Source of the DNA: Candidatus Dorea gallistercoris
GTDB lineage: Bacteria > Bacillota > Clostridia > Lachnospirales > Lachnospiraceae
Reading direction: 5' to 3'
DNA length: 40,501 nucleotides
Assembly: GCA_019114065.1 (NCBI GenBank)
Contig: DXGF01000132.1
Span: 1-40,501, forward strand
A program made the translations under genes and the position numbers. The notes under the pieces were generated by a model. The model was not told where the DNA came from. It did not search any database and saw nothing but the letters and a program-made list of their open reading frames with translations. The number at the start of each line of letters is the position of its first letter. Positions within the stretch are counted from its first letter, which is position 1. Of the stretch, positions 1-11,165 are shown one piece after another.

Positions 1-2
1 TC

Positions 3-1151
3 CTATATTCCTCCAGGCTGCCGGAGCATTTCAAGAAATACGCGGCGTTGATCTCGGTGACGACCAGTTCAATCCAGTATGAAAATGATGAGGTGATGCG
101 TCCGGTATGGGGCGATGATTACTCGATCTGCTGCTGTGTATCCGCCACTCAGACGGGGAAAGAGATGCAGTTCTTCGGAGCCAGGGCAAATCTGGCGAAA
201 TGCCTGTTGTACGCGATCAACGGAGGCATCGATGTGAAGACAAAAGAGCAGGTAGGTCCTGCCTTTCGCCCGATCATTTCGGAGTACCTGGATTATGACG
301 AAGTGATGGAACGCTATGATGCTATGATGGAATGGCTGTCCAAACTCTATGTGGATACTCTGAACATGATCCACTATATGCATGATAAATATAATTATGA
401 GGCGGTGGAGATGGCGCTGATCGATACAGATGTGCGCCGGACCTTTGCCACTGGCATCGCTGGGTTCTCCCATGTGGTGGATTCTCTGAGCGCCATCAAG
501 TACGCAAGGGTGAAGGTGATCCGGGATGGGGACGGGATCGCGGTGGATTTCCAGACAGAGGGAGATTTCCCAAGATATGGAAATGATGATGACAGAGCCG
601 ATGATATTGCGGTGTGGCTTCTGAAAACCTTTATGCATAAGCTGAAAAAATGCCATACCTACCGAAATTCCGAACCGACTACGTCTATTTTGACGATCAC
701 CTCCAATGTGGTCTACGGCAAAGCAACAGGATCCCTGCCAGATGGAAGAAAAGCAGGCGAACCGCTGGCACCCGGAGCCAATCCCTCTTATGGGGCGGAA
801 AAAAGCGGTCTGCTGGCATCGCTGAACTCGGTGGCCAAGCTGCCTTACGAACTGGCGCTGGACGGAATCTCCAATACGCAGACGATCAGCCCCGGGGCCC
901 TGGGGCACAGTGAAGAAGAGCAGAAAGATCATCTGGTCCGGATCCTGGACGGGTATTTTGATCAGGGGGCTCACCATCTAAATGTCAATGTATTTGGAAC
1001 GGAGAAACTAAAAGATGCGATGGAACACCCGGAGAAACCGGAGTACGCCAATTTTACCGTCCGTGTATCTGGCTATGCGGTAAAATTCATCGATCTGACC
1101 AGAGAGCAGCAGATGGATGTGATATCCAGAACCTGCCATGACAGGATGTGA
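3..1151 (+). CDS. pflB: Formate C-acetyltransferase (pyruvate formate-lyase), C-terminal part; 5' end lies outside the window
   Basis: Frame is open from the window edge ([34 protein letters not shown]...). Has the active-site Cys region [25 protein letters not shown] and the C-terminal glycyl-radical motif RVSGYAVKF. Confidence 0.97.
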   Translation, partial: LYSSRLPEHFKKYAALISVTTSSIQYENDEVMRPVWGDDYSICCCVSATQTGKEMQFFGARANLAKCLLYAINGGIDVKTKEQVGPAFRPIISEYLDYDEVMERYDAMMEWLSKLYVDTLNMIHYMHDKYNYEAVEMALIDTDVRRTFATGIAGFSHVVDSLSAIKYARVKVIRDGDGIAVDFQTEGDFPRYGNDDDRADDIAVWLLKTFMHKLKKCHTYRNSEPTTSILTITSNVVYGKATGSLPDGRKAGEPLAPGANPSYGAEKSGLLASLNSVAKLPYELALDGISNTQTISPGALGHSEEEQKDHLVRILDGYFDQGAHHLNVNVFGTEKLKDAMEHPEKPEYANFTVRVSGYAVKFIDLTREQQMDVISRTCHDRM

Positions 1152-1280
1152 CGGAACGCAGGCAGAGCCGCCCGTGAAAAGCAGCGGGAAGAATCATCCA
1201 TGAAAGTGGGACTGTAAAAGGAGATACAACCATGGTATCATAGGGAAAGATCATATAGGAGAAAGGGAGTTGGAGACGGG

Positions 1281-2003
1281 ATGGAAGGATACATTCATTC
1301 GTTGGAGAGTTTTGGCTCAGTGGATGGTCCGGGCGTCCGGTATGTGATCTTTTTCGCCGGCTGTCCTATGCGCTGCCAGTTCTGCCACAATCCGGACACC
1401 TGGAAGATGGAGTCGGGAACCAAGTATACGGCGGAGGAACTGATCCGGAAGGCTCTTCGGTACCAGTCTTACTGGGGAGCGGACGGAGGGATCACCGTCA
1501 GCGGGGGTGAACCGCTTCTGCAGATTGATTTTCTGACAGAATTATTTCAAAAGGCGAAGGAAGAGAAGATCCATACTGTCCTGGATACCAGCGGCAGTCC
1601 ATTTGTCAGGGAAGATCCCTTCTTTGAGACTTTTCAGAAATTGATGGAGGCGACGGATCTGATCCTTCTGGATATCAAGCACATAGACGAGGAACAGCAC
1701 CGGCGGCTGACGGGGCGCAACAATCAAAATATCCTGGACCTGGCGAGGTATCTTTCAGAGATCGGGAAACCGGTGTGGATCCGCCATGTGCTGGTGCCGG
1801 AGAGAAACGACGAGGATGTGTATCTGGAAAGACTCAAGGCGTTCCTGGACACCTTGGACAATGTGGAGAAGATCGAAGTCCTTCCCTACCATACCCTGGG
1901 CGTCTACAAATGGAAGGAGCTGGGGCTTGCGTATCCTTTGGAGGGGATCGAGCCGCCGTCCAGGCAGAGGGTGGAAAACGCAAGAGATATACTAGGCTTC
2001 TGA
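1281..2003 (+). CDS. pflA: Pyruvate formate-lyase activating enzyme (radical SAM)
   Basis: CPMRCQFCHNPDTW (CxxxCxxC) motif, GGITVSGGEPLLQ, 240 aa, immediately downstream of pflB. Confidence 0.97.
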   Translation: MEGYIHSLESFGSVDGPGVRYVIFFAGCPMRCQFCHNPDTWKMESGTKYTAEELIRKALRYQSYWGADGGITVSGGEPLLQIDFLTELFQKAKEEKIHTVLDTSGSPFVREDPFFETFQKLMEATDLILLDIKHIDEEQHRRLTGRNNQNILDLARYLSEIGKPVWIRHVLVPERNDEDVYLERLKAFLDTLDNVEKIEVLPYHTLGVYKWKELGLAYPLEGIEPPSRQRVENARDILGF

Positions 2004-2005
2004 CA

Positions 2006-2035
2006 GGGGCTGCGCAGGAAAGCGCAGCCCCTTTT
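2006..2035 (+). terminator. Rho-independent terminator after pflA
   Basis: Perfect 10-bp stem GGGGCTGCGC-aggaaa-GCGCAGCCCC followed by TTTT, starting 3 nt after the pflA stop. Confidence 0.9.
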
Positions 2036-2111
2036 CCAAAAGCTTTCACCGAACCCTTCGCCCCGCATATGCTATCATAAGGCACTCCAAGAGCGGGAAA
2101 GGAATGGGAGC

Positions 2112-4439
2112 ATGGAGAAACCGAGCATGGCAGATCTGAGACCGGGAGACAAGGCGGCAGTGGAATCTATAGAGACAGAGCAGGACAAAGGCCGGCGGTT
2201 GAGGGAACTTGGGCTGATCGAAGGGACCCTGGTGGAATGTGTGGCGGTGAGCCCCCTGGGAGACCCTCGCGCCTATCGGATACGTGGAGCGGTATTCGCG
2301 CTCCGGCAGACTGAGGCGGAGACAGTGAAAGTCAGAGTGACCGAGACGGGGAGGGAACACAGGGCGGAACCAAGAGCAGATAAAAAGAAAGCGGGAAGAA
2401 GGATCGCCCTGGCCGGAAACCCGAATGTGGGGAAGAGCACCCTTTTTAACGCTCTGACAGGCAGCAGGCAGCATACCGGAAACTGGGCGGGGAAGACGGT
2501 AGAATACGCCAGAGGATATAGTACATATGGAGGGAGGGACTACGAATGGATCGATCTGCCCGGATGCTATTCTCTGTCCTACTGCTCCAAAGAAGAGGAG
2601 GCGGCCAGAGATTATCTGTATTTCAGAGCGTATGACGGGGTTCTGGTGATCTGTGACGGCGTGTGCCTGGAGCGGAATCTGGTTCTGGCGCTCTCGATCC
2701 TGGAGACTACAGACCGGGTGGTCTTATGTGTAAATCTCCAGGACGAGGCGGCGAAGAAGGGAATCCATACAGATCTGAAAAAGCTGGAGGAGTATCTGAA
2801 GATCCCAGTGGTGGGGATAGCCGCCAGGGAGAAAACCGGCATAAGAGAGGTCTATCAGGCGCTGGAGCGGATGTTTGAGAAGAAGCCGGAACCGGCAGCA
2901 GCTGCTTATCCAAAATGGCTGGAAGAGAAAGTAAAGCCCTTAGAGACCGCGATCCGGGAGGAAGGAGTGGGAGCAAGACGGGCAAGATGGCTTGCCCTGC
3001 GGCTCCTGGAGGGAGACGAGAAGCTGACCCATCTTCTGGAAGAGGCATATCCTCTACTGGAGGAGGAAAGAATCCAGAACATACTGGAACGGACTCGAGA
3101 TCAGATCAAAGAAGGCGGGCCGGATCAGAATGTACGGCGGGAGATTGCCGAAAGCTGGGTGAAACAGGCGGAAGCTCTTGCCGGGAAAGTGGTTTCCTGT
3201 CAGACAGAAGATCACGACCGGGCAGACCGGAGGCTGGACGGCATCTTCACGGGAAAATGGACGGGACTGCCCCTGATGGCCGCAGGATTGTTTGTGATTT
3301 TCTGGCTGACTATCTGCGGCGCCAATTATCCGTCAGAACTGCTCTCTTCCGGGTTGTCCTGGCTGGAAGGAAAGCTGGTGGAAGGCGCGCTTGCGGCCGG
3401 GATTCCAGAGATGGTCTATGAACCACTGATCTATGGCGTATATCGGGTGACCGCCTGGGTGGTTTCTGTCATGCTTCCGCCTATGGCTGTTTTCTTCCCG
3501 CTCTTTACGCTGCTGGAGGATCTGGGCTATCTGCCGAGAGCCGCTTTTAATCTGGACCGGTGTTTCTGTAAATGCCGCTCCTGTGGGAAGCAGGCGCTGA
3601 CCATGTGTATGGGGCTTGGCTGCAACGCCGTAGGTGTGATGGGCTGCAGGATCATCGATTCCCCAAGAGAGCGGATGATCGCGGTGTTGACGAACAGTTT
3701 TGTCCCTTGTAATGGAAGATTTTCTATGATGGCGGCGGTCATTTCCATGTTTCTTGTGGGAAATGGAAAGGGGCCTGGGAAAACGCTGGGGTCAGCCGCG
3801 CTCCTGGCGCTGGTGATCATGCTGGGGATCCTGATGACCTTCCTGGCCTCTGCCGGCCTTTCCGCCACCATCCTAAAAGGAATGCCCTCTTCTTTTGTGC
3901 TGGAACTCCCGCCTTATCGGAGGCCACAGGTGGGAAAGGTGGTGCTCCGATCGGTTCTGGACCGGACGGTCTTTGTACTGGGAAGAGCGGTGCTGACCGC
4001 CGCTCCGGCGGGGCTTCTGATCTGGGGGATGGCAAACATAAGCGTGGGGGAGGTTTCATTCCTGGATCGGTGCGCCGCGTTTCTGGACCCTGTGGGGAAG
4101 GTGATGGGTCTGGACGGAATGATTCTGCTGGCGTTTCTCCTGGGACTGCCCGCCAATGAGATCGTGCTTCCCATCATTCTGATGGGATACCTTTCCCAGG
4201 GGAATCTGACAGAGATCGGAAACCTGGGAGAAGTGCGGCAGATTCTGATCCAGAACGGATGGACCTGGACAACAGCAGTCAGTACGCTTTTGTTTTCCCT
4301 GCTGCACTGGCCCTGCGCGACCACCTGTCTGACCATCCGCAGGGAGACCGGAAGCTGGAGATGGACAGCGGCCGCGGTCCTGCTCCCGGCAGCTCTGGGG
4401 GTGGCCTTGTGCGCAGGATTTACAGCCATTGCCGGGTGA
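2112..4439 (+). CDS. feoB: Ferrous iron transporter B with N-terminal FeoA-like domain
   Basis: N-terminal FeoA-like segment (MADLRPGDKAAVESIE...RRLRELGLIEGTLVECV), then FeoB G domain [30 protein letters not shown], and Gate/nucleoside-recognition-like membrane regions. Confidence 0.95.
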   Translation: MEKPSMADLRPGDKAAVESIETEQDKGRRLRELGLIEGTLVECVAVSPLGDPRAYRIRGAVFALRQTEAETVKVRVTETGREHRAEPRADKKKAGRRIALAGNPNVGKSTLFNALTGSRQHTGNWAGKTVEYARGYSTYGGRDYEWIDLPGCYSLSYCSKEEEAARDYLYFRAYDGVLVICDGVCLERNLVLALSILETTDRVVLCVNLQDEAAKKGIHTDLKKLEEYLKIPVVGIAAREKTGIREVYQALERMFEKKPEPAAAAYPKWLEEKVKPLETAIREEGVGARRARWLALRLLEGDEKLTHLLEEAYPLLEEERIQNILERTRDQIKEGGPDQNVRREIAESWVKQAEALAGKVVSCQTEDHDRADRRLDGIFTGKWTGLPLMAAGLFVIFWLTICGANYPSELLSSGLSWLEGKLVEGALAAGIPEMVYEPLIYGVYRVTAWVVSVMLPPMAVFFPLFTLLEDLGYLPRAAFNLDRCFCKCRSCGKQALTMCMGLGCNAVGVMGCRIIDSPRERMIAVLTNSFVPCNGRFSMMAAVISMFLVGNGKGPGKTLGSAALLALVIMLGILMTFLASAGLSATILKGMPSSFVLELPPYRRPQVGKVVLRSVLDRTVFVLGRAVLTAAPAGLLIWGMANISVGEVSFLDRCAAFLDPVGKVMGLDGMILLAFLLGLPANEIVLPIILMGYLSQGNLTEIGNLGEVRQILIQNGWTWTTAVSTLLFSLLHWPCATTCLTIRRETGSWRWTAAAVLLPAALGVALCAGFTAIAG

Positions 4440-4456
4440 TCAGCAAGAAATGTGTA

Positions 4457-4516
4457 CTGTGAGCAACTGTGAGCAAAAAAGAATCACTGGTACATCCGCC
4501 GCCAGAATGGTATGAT
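4457..4516 (+). promoter_or_regulatory. Putative promoter/operator region of udp-deoD-cdd: tandem CTGTGAGCAA x2 plus extended -10 TGGTATGAT
   Basis: Perfect tandem 10-bp repeat at 4457-4476. Extended -10 TGg-TATGAT with hexamer at 4511-4516. The -35 position (4488-4493, TGGTAC) is poor. Confidence 0.45.
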
Positions 4517-4549
4517 AAAGGTAATCTTCAGTACAAGGAGGCGAAAGGG

Positions 4550-5335
4550 ATGATCAACTATTCAGAGGATAAAGACAGACAGTATCATATCCAGGTGGCG
4601 AAAGGAGAAGTGGGAAGATATGTGATCCTGCCCGGCGACCCCAAGCGTTGCGAGAAGATCGCGGCACACTTTGAAAATCCCAGACTGATCGCGGACAGCC
4701 GGGAATATGTGACCTACACGGGATATCTGGAGGGGGAGAAGGTGAGTGTGACATCCACTGGCATCGGAGGCCCCTCCGCCGCCATTGCCATGGAAGAACT
4801 GTCCAGAGTTGGAGCGGACACATTTATCCGAGTAGGGACCAGCGGGGGGATGGCACTGGAAGTAAAAAGCGGAGACGTGGTGATCGCTTCCGGAGCCATC
4901 CGGATGGAAGGGACAAGCAGAGAATACGCGCCCATTGAATTTCCGGCAGTGGCAGATGTAGAAGTGACCCAGGCGCTCATCCAGGCGGCGAAGAAGCTGG
5001 GGCAGGAGTATCATGTGGGAGTGGTCCAGTGCAAGGATTCTTTCTATGGGCAGCATTCTCCGGAGACGAAACCGGTAGGCTATGAACTTCTGAATAAATG
5101 GGATGCCTGGGTGAAATGTGGATGTCTGGCATCAGAAATGGAGTCGGCGGCCCTTTTTGTAGTGGGAAACTGGCTCAAGGCCCGGGTGGGGACGGTGCTC
5201 CTTACTATGGCAAACCAGGAGCGGGCCAAAGAGGGGCTTCCCAATCCTATCGTCCATGATACGGAGGCGCCTATCCAGACAGCGATCGAGGCCATCCGTT
5301 CCCTGATCCGCCAGGACCGGGAGAAGAATCAGTGA
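4550..5335 (+). CDS. udp: Uridine phosphorylase / nucleoside phosphorylase family
   Basis: [54 protein letters not shown] motifs. Start moved to ATG 4550 because AAGGAGG lies just upstream (ORF track starts at 4469). Confidence 0.9.
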   Translation: MINYSEDKDRQYHIQVAKGEVGRYVILPGDPKRCEKIAAHFENPRLIADSREYVTYTGYLEGEKVSVTSTGIGGPSAAIAMEELSRVGADTFIRVGTSGGMALEVKSGDVVIASGAIRMEGTSREYAPIEFPAVADVEVTQALIQAAKKLGQEYHVGVVQCKDSFYGQHSPETKPVGYELLNKWDAWVKCGCLASEMESAALFVVGNWLKARVGTVLLTMANQERAKEGLPNPIVHDTEAPIQTAIEAIRSLIRQDREKNQ

Positions 5336-5350
5336 AAGGAGAGAATAGTT

Positions 5351-6052
5351 ATGAGTACACCACACAATGAAGCGGGAAAAGGAGAGATCGCCGGCACGGT
5401 CCTGATGCCGGGAGATCCTCTGCGGGCCAAATATATCGCGGATCATTACCTGGAAGGAGCCAGATGCTTTAATACGGTGAGGAATATGCTGGGCTACACC
5501 GGCACCTATCAGGGGAGAAAGATTTCCGTCATGGGAGGCGGGATGGGGATGCCTTCCATCGGGATCTATAGCTATGAGCTGTATCATTTCTACGATGTGG
5601 AGGCGATTATCCGTATTGGTTCCGCAGGGGCGCTACAGGACGATCTGAACGCAAGGGATATTGTGATCGGCATGGGAGCCTGTACCAATTCGGACTATGC
5701 CAGCCAGTATCGTCTGCCGGGCATATTTGCCCCCATCGCGGATTATGGTCTCTTGAAAAGAGCGGTGGAAGCGGCGGAGAGAAAAGAGATTCCTGTGAAA
5801 GTGGGAAATATCCTCTCCTCAGACATTTTCTATAACGATGATGACAGTGTCAATGAGAAATGGCGGAGAATGGGTGTCCTGGCAGTGGAGATGGAAGCGG
5901 CCGCCTTGTATATGAACGCGGCCAGGGCCGGAAGGAAAGCACTATGTATCCTGACGATCTCAGATCATCTGTTCAAGGAACAGAATTTAAGCGCCAGGGA
6001 TCGGGAGACCAGCTTTACCCAGATGATGGAGATCGCGCTGGAGCTATCGTAA
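5351..6052 (+). CDS. deoD: Purine-nucleoside phosphorylase (DeoD type)
   Basis: MSTPHNEA.KGEIAGTVLMPGDPLRAKYIA, MGGGMGMPSIGIYSYEL, RIGSAGALQ, VEMEAAALY motifs. Confidence 0.95.
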   Translation: MSTPHNEAGKGEIAGTVLMPGDPLRAKYIADHYLEGARCFNTVRNMLGYTGTYQGRKISVMGGGMGMPSIGIYSYELYHFYDVEAIIRIGSAGALQDDLNARDIVIGMGACTNSDYASQYRLPGIFAPIADYGLLKRAVEAAERKEIPVKVGNILSSDIFYNDDDSVNEKWRRMGVLAVEMEAAALYMNAARAGRKALCILTISDHLFKEQNLSARDRETSFTQMMEIALELS

Positions 6053-6086
6053 AGGCAGCGGATATTGTTAGGGAGGAAATGATGGA

Positions 6087-6530
6087 ATGGAAGAACGAAA
6101 AGACATTGCCGGGGCAATTTTGGCGGAGACTTTGATCCAGCACGCGTTCGACGGGCTGGATCATGCCTACGCGCCGTATTCTCATTTCAAGGTAGGGGCC
6201 GCTCTTTTGACAAAGAGCGGCAGAATTTTTACTGGCTGTAATGTGGAGAACGCGGCCTACAGCCCGGGAAACTGCGCGGAGCGGACTGCGGTGTTCAAGG
6301 CTGTGAGTGAGGGGGAGAGGGATTACGCGGCGATCTGTATTGTCAATGAGGACGAAGAAGGGCGCCATGGCCTGTGCCCGCCCTGTGGCGTCTGCCGGCA
6401 GGTATTGATGGAATTCTGCGATCCGGAAACGTTTCAGATCATTCTGGCGGACAGTATGGAGAACTGGGAAATCCATACCCTGGGGGAACTCCTGCCTCTG
6501 GGATTTGGCCCTGGAAATCTGAAAAAATAG
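6087..6530 (+). CDS. cdd: Cytidine deaminase
   Basis: AYAPYSHFKVGAALLTKSGRIFTGCNVENAAY, CAERTA and PPCGVCRQVLMEF zinc motifs. Confidence 0.96.
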   Translation: MEERKDIAGAILAETLIQHAFDGLDHAYAPYSHFKVGAALLTKSGRIFTGCNVENAAYSPGNCAERTAVFKAVSEGERDYAAICIVNEDEEGRHGLCPPCGVCRQVLMEFCDPETFQIILADSMENWEIHTLGELLPLGFGPGNLKK

Positions 6531-6575
6531 ACAAAAACCGCCGAGTTTCAGGAAATATTTTAGTAGATTAAAGTC

Positions 6576-6604
6576 TTGAAACCTATAAAAAAATAGGATA
6601 TCAT
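6576..6604 (+). promoter_or_regulatory. Sigma-A-type promoter for the leuB-ilvD-ilvB-serC-serA operon
   Basis: TTGAAA (6576-6581) - 17 bp - TATCAT (6599-6604), 72 nt before the leuB start. Confidence 0.6.
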
Positions 6605-6675
6605 AAAATTTATAGATTTTTGTCTGAAAAGAGCGAAACTCTCTGAACAGGTGGGGAAAAGGAAGGAAGAGGACT

Positions 6676-7758
6676 ATGAACTTGAATATCGGAGTGATCA
6701 AGGGGGACGGGATCGGCCCGGAGATCGTGACAGAGGCCATGAAGGTCTTGGATCAGGTGGCCGAAATATACGGTCATACCTGTGATTATACACAGCTTTT
6801 GATGGGGGGAGCTTCCATCGACGTACACGGGATCCCTTTGACGGATGAGACGATCCGTCAGGCCAAAGCTTGTGATGCCATACTGATGGGATCCATCGGC
6901 GGAGATGCCAGGACTTCTCCCTGGTATCAGCTGGATCCATCCAAAAGGCCGGAGGCGGGCCTTCTGAAGATCCGCAAGGAACTGAATCTGTTCGCCAACT
7001 TACGGCCCGCTATTCTGTATGAAGAATTAAAAGGAGCCTGCCCGCTGAAAGAAGAGATCACAGAAGGCGGCTTCGACATGATGATCATGCGGGAACTGAC
7101 GGGAGGATTGTATTTCGGAGAGCGGGGTACAGTGGAAAAAGACGGCGTAGTGACCGCTTACGATACTTTGACATATAATGAAGAGGAGATCCGCCGGATC
7201 GCGAAGAGAGGCTTTGACATCGCCCGGAAGCGGAGGAAGAAATTGACCAGCGTAGACAAGGCGAATGTGCTGGATTCCTCCAGGCTTTGGCGTAAGGTCG
7301 TGGAAGAAGTGGCGGCGGATTACCCAGAAGTAACATTGGAACATATGCTGGTGGACAATTGCGCTATGCAGCTGGTCAAGGCCCCCAGGCAATTTGATGT
7401 GATCCTGACGGAAAATATGTTTGGCGATATTTTGTCTGACGAGGCAAGTATGGTCACAGGCTCCATCGGGATGCTCTCAAGCGCCAGCTTAAACGAGACC
7501 AAATTCGGCCTGTATGAACCAAGCGGAGGCTCCGCGCCGGATATCGCCGGCAAAGGGATCGCCAATCCGATCGCGACGATCCTGTCGGCGGCCATGATGC
7601 TGCGGTTCAGCTTCGACTTAGACCAGGAGGCGGACGCTATCGAGAAGGCGGTCATTCAGGCATTAAAGGAAGGCTATCGGACCATCGATATCATGTCCGA
7701 GGGAAAGAAGCAGATTGGAACAAAAGAGATGGGCGACCGGATCGCCAGCTTTATATAA
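6676..7758 (+). CDS. leuB: 3-isopropylmalate dehydrogenase
   Basis: [75 protein letters not shown]. Confidence 0.97.
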   Translation: MNLNIGVIKGDGIGPEIVTEAMKVLDQVAEIYGHTCDYTQLLMGGASIDVHGIPLTDETIRQAKACDAILMGSIGGDARTSPWYQLDPSKRPEAGLLKIRKELNLFANLRPAILYEELKGACPLKEEITEGGFDMMIMRELTGGLYFGERGTVEKDGVVTAYDTLTYNEEEIRRIAKRGFDIARKRRKKLTSVDKANVLDSSRLWRKVVEEVAADYPEVTLEHMLVDNCAMQLVKAPRQFDVILTENMFGDILSDEASMVTGSIGMLSSASLNETKFGLYEPSGGSAPDIAGKGIANPIATILSAAMMLRFSFDLDQEADAIEKAVIQALKEGYRTIDIMSEGKKQIGTKEMGDRIASFI

Positions 7759-7771
7759 AGGAGGAACTACT

Positions 7772-9445
7772 ATGAGAAGCGATACAGTGACGAAAGGGAA
7801 ACAGCAGGCGCCCCACCGCTCGTTATTCAACGCGCTGGGGCTTACACAGGAGGAGATGGACCGGCCGCTGGTGGGCATCGTCAGCTCTTACAACGAGATC
7901 GTCCCGGGGCATATGAACCTGGATAAGATCGTGGAGGCGGTCAAGCAGGGAGTTGCTATGGCAGGCGGCACCCCCATCGTTTTCCCAGCGATCGCGGTCT
8001 GTGACGGGATCGCCATGGGACATATCGGTATGAAATATTCTCTGGTGACCAGAGATCTGATCGCGGATTCTACGGAAGCGATGGCGATGGCTCATCAGTT
8101 TGACGCATTGGTGATGGTTCCTAACTGTGACAAGAATGTGCCGGGACTTCTGATGGCGGCGGCCCGGATCAATGTGCCGACGATCTTCGTCAGCGGCGGT
8201 CCTATGCTGGCCGGCCATGTGAAGGGGAAGAAGACCAGTCTGTCCAGTATGTTTGAGGCGGTAGGCGCCAACGCGGCCGGGCTTATCACCGATGAAGATT
8301 TGTGTGAGTTTGAGAATAAAACCTGTCCCACCTGTGGATCTTGTTCCGGAATGTACACCGCCAACAGTATGAACTGTCTGACGGAAGTGCTGGGTATGGG
8401 ACTTCAGGGAAATGGAACGATCCCGGCGGTCTACTCCGCGAGGATCCGTCTGGCGAAGCAAGCGGGGATGCAGGTCATGAAGCTGTGGGAACAGAACATC
8501 CGTCCCAGAGATATCATGACGAAGGAAGCAATCTTAAATGCCCTGACCGTGGATATGGCTCTGGGCTGTTCCACCAACAGTATGCTGCATCTACCAGCCA
8601 TCGCCCATGAGGTGGGTATGGATTTTGAGATAGATTTTGCCAACGGGATCAGTGAAAAGACCCCGAATCTCTGTCATCTGGCGCCAGCAGGGCCGACCTA
8701 TATCGAGGACCTGAATGAGGCCGGCGGCGTGTATGCGGTGATGGCGGAGCTGAACAAAAAGGGACTGCTGTATACAAACTGCATGACGGTGACCGGCAAG
8801 ACGGTGGGAGAAAATATCGCGGGAGCGGTAAACAAGAACCCGGAGGTCATCCGTCCTATCGATCATCCCTACAGTGAAACGGGCGGTCTGGCTGTCTTAA
8901 AAGGCAATCTGGCGCCGGACGGAAGCGTGGTCAAACGCTCGGCCGTGGTATCGGAGATGCTGGTACATGAGGGACCGGCCAGAGTCTTTGACTGTGAGGA
9001 AGACGCCATTGAGGCCATCAAAGGCGGCAAGATCAAAGAAGGAGATGTGGTGGTCATCCGCTATGTGGGACCCAAAGGCGGCCCGGGAATGCCGGAGATG
9101 CTCAACCCCACTTCCGCTATTGCCGGGATGGGACTTGGCTCCAGCGTGGCCTTGATCACAGACGGACGATTCAGCGGCGCTTCCAGGGGCGCTTCCATCG
9201 GTCATGTTTCCCCGGAAGCGGCGATAGGAGGCCCCATCGCCCTGGTGGAAGAAGGAGATATCATCAGGATTGATATTCCGGGTCTGAAGCTTGAACTGGA
9301 TGTGCCAGAAGAAGACCTGGATCGGAGAAGGAAAGCGTGGAAGCCGAGACAGCCGGAAGTGACTACAGGCTATCTGGCAAGATACGCGTCCATGGTAACT
9401 TCCGGCAACCGGGGAGCGATCCTGGAGGTACCAAAGGCAGAATAA
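7772..9445 (+). CDS. ilvD: Dihydroxy-acid dehydratase
   Basis: [73 protein letters not shown] 7772 follows AAAGGAGG. Confidence 0.97.
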   Translation: MRSDTVTKGKQQAPHRSLFNALGLTQEEMDRPLVGIVSSYNEIVPGHMNLDKIVEAVKQGVAMAGGTPIVFPAIAVCDGIAMGHIGMKYSLVTRDLIADSTEAMAMAHQFDALVMVPNCDKNVPGLLMAAARINVPTIFVSGGPMLAGHVKGKKTSLSSMFEAVGANAAGLITDEDLCEFENKTCPTCGSCSGMYTANSMNCLTEVLGMGLQGNGTIPAVYSARIRLAKQAGMQVMKLWEQNIRPRDIMTKEAILNALTVDMALGCSTNSMLHLPAIAHEVGMDFEIDFANGISEKTPNLCHLAPAGPTYIEDLNEAGGVYAVMAELNKKGLLYTNCMTVTGKTVGENIAGAVNKNPEVIRPIDHPYSETGGLAVLKGNLAPDGSVVKRSAVVSEMLVHEGPARVFDCEEDAIEAIKGGKIKEGDVVVIRYVGPKGGPGMPEMLNPTSAIAGMGLGSSVALITDGRFSGASRGASIGHVSPEAAIGGPIALVEEGDIIRIDIPGLKLELDVPEEDLDRRRKAWKPRQPEVTTGYLARYASMVTSGNRGAILEVPKAE

Positions 9446-9459
9446 AGGAGAGATCAGAT

Positions 9460-11139
9460 ATGCAGTTGACAGGAGCAGAAATCGTAATTGAGTGTTTGAA
9501 AGAGCAGGGCGTGGATACCGTCTTTGGCTATCCGGGCGGGGCGATCTTAAATGTATATGATGAGTTATATAAGCACAGCGATGAGATCCGCCATATCCTG
9601 ACCTCCCACGAACAGGGGGCGGCCCACGCGGCAGACGGATACGCCAGGGCCACCGGCAAGGTGGGGGTATGTTTCGCCACCAGCGGCCCCGGGGCGACCA
9701 ATCTGGTGACCGGGATTGCCACCGCTTATATGGATTCCATCCCGATCGTGGCTATCACCTGTAATGTAGGGGTCTCTCTGCTTGGAAAAGACAGTTTTCA
9801 GGAAATCGATATCGCGGGGATCACCATGCCGATCACCAAGCATAATTTTATCGTCAAGGATGTGAAAGACCTGGCAGATACGATACGGAAGGCATTCGTG
9901 ATCGCCAGATCCGGACGTCCGGCACCCGTTCTGATCGACATTCCCAAGGATGTGACCGCAAACCAGGCCGAGTATGAGCCAAAGCCGGCTCAGTCCGTGG
10001 AACCTTCCAGAGATCTTTGCGAGGAAGACCTGCAGACAGCGGCAGCGCTGATCCAGAAGTCCAAGAAACCTTATATTTTCGTGGGAGGAGGCGCCGTTCT
10101 GTCCGGGGCCAGTGAAGCGCTCTGTGAATTTGTGAGGAAGGTGGATGCGCCGGTAACAGACACCCTGATGGGGAAAGGCGCGTTTCCGGGGACGGATCCG
10201 CTTTATACGGGGATGCTGGGAATGCACGGGACGAAGACTTCCAACTATGGAGTCAGTGAATGTGATCTTCTGATCGTCATCGGAGCCAGATTCAGCGACC
10301 GTGTCACCGGCAACGCGAAGAAATTCGCCAAAAACGCAAAAATTCTGCAATTTGACATCGATGCGGCAGAAATGAATAAAAATGTACTGATCACCGAAGG
10401 CGTGGTGGGGGACATCAAAGTGATCCTTGAGACCTTAAACCAGCGCCTGGAGCAACAGGATCACTCAGAATGGCTCCAGAAGATCATGGAGTACAAAGAG
10501 AGATATCCCCTGGTATATCCTCAGGATCATCTGACCGGGCCCTATGTGGTGGAGGAGATCTACCGGCAGACGAAAGGGGACGCTCTGGTGGTGACAGAGG
10601 TGGGGCAGCATCAGATGTGGGCCGCCCAGTTCTACCGCTTTACCAAGCCCAGGACTCTGATCACCTCCGGCGGCCTGGGTACGATGGGATATGGGCTGGG
10701 AGCATCTATCGGGGCGAAAATAGGAAGGCCGGAAAAGACGGTGGTCAACATCGCGGGGGACGGATGTTTCCGCATGAATATGAACGAGATCGCCACTGCG
10801 GCCAGATACAATATCCCGGTGATCCAGGTGGTGATCAACAACCACGTGCTGGGCATGGTGCGCCAGTGGCAGGATCTGTTCTATGGGAAACGGTATTCCG
10901 CCACCGTGCTGAACGATCAGGTGGATTTTGTGAAACTGGCAGAAGCGCTGGGAGCAGAAGGTGTGCGCGTCACGACCAGGGAGGAGTTTCAAGAGGCATT
11001 TGCCAGAGCGCTGACCCTGGGACGCCCCATCGTGATCGACTGTCAGATCGACTGCGATGATAAGGTCTGGCCTATGGTGGCGCCGGGGGCGGCTATCAGC
11101 GAAGCTTTTGACGGCAAAGATTTGGAACAGAAAAAATAA
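9460..11139 (+). CDS. ilvB: Acetolactate synthase, large subunit
   Basis: ThPP enzyme: MQLTGAEIVIECLKEQGVDTVFGYPGGAILNVYDELY, HEQGAAHAADGYARATGKVGVC, GDGCFRMNMNEIATAARYNIPV. Start set at ATG 9460 after AAAGGAGAG. Confidence 0.96.
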   Translation: MQLTGAEIVIECLKEQGVDTVFGYPGGAILNVYDELYKHSDEIRHILTSHEQGAAHAADGYARATGKVGVCFATSGPGATNLVTGIATAYMDSIPIVAITCNVGVSLLGKDSFQEIDIAGITMPITKHNFIVKDVKDLADTIRKAFVIARSGRPAPVLIDIPKDVTANQAEYEPKPAQSVEPSRDLCEEDLQTAAALIQKSKKPYIFVGGGAVLSGASEALCEFVRKVDAPVTDTLMGKGAFPGTDPLYTGMLGMHGTKTSNYGVSECDLLIVIGARFSDRVTGNAKKFAKNAKILQFDIDAAEMNKNVLITEGVVGDIKVILETLNQRLEQQDHSEWLQKIMEYKERYPLVYPQDHLTGPYVVEEIYRQTKGDALVVTEVGQHQMWAAQFYRFTKPRTLITSGGLGTMGYGLGASIGAKIGRPEKTVVNIAGDGCFRMNMNEIATAARYNIPVIQVVINNHVLGMVRQWQDLFYGKRYSATVLNDQVDFVKLAEALGAEGVRVTTREEFQEAFARALTLGRPIVIDCQIDCDDKVWPMVAPGAAISEAFDGKDLEQKK

Positions 11140-11165
11140 GCAGAAAAGAAGTGGAGGAATGAGAA

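Noticed and set aside
69-977. 302-aa minus-strand ORF
   Set aside because: Antisense to pyruvate formate-lyase, which has intact catalytic motifs.
6582-6598. CCTATaaaaaaATAGG dyad in the leuB promoter spacer considered as an operator or terminator
   Set aside because: Only 5 bp and AT-rich; it lies within a good N17 promoter spacer, so there is insufficient evidence for a separate element.
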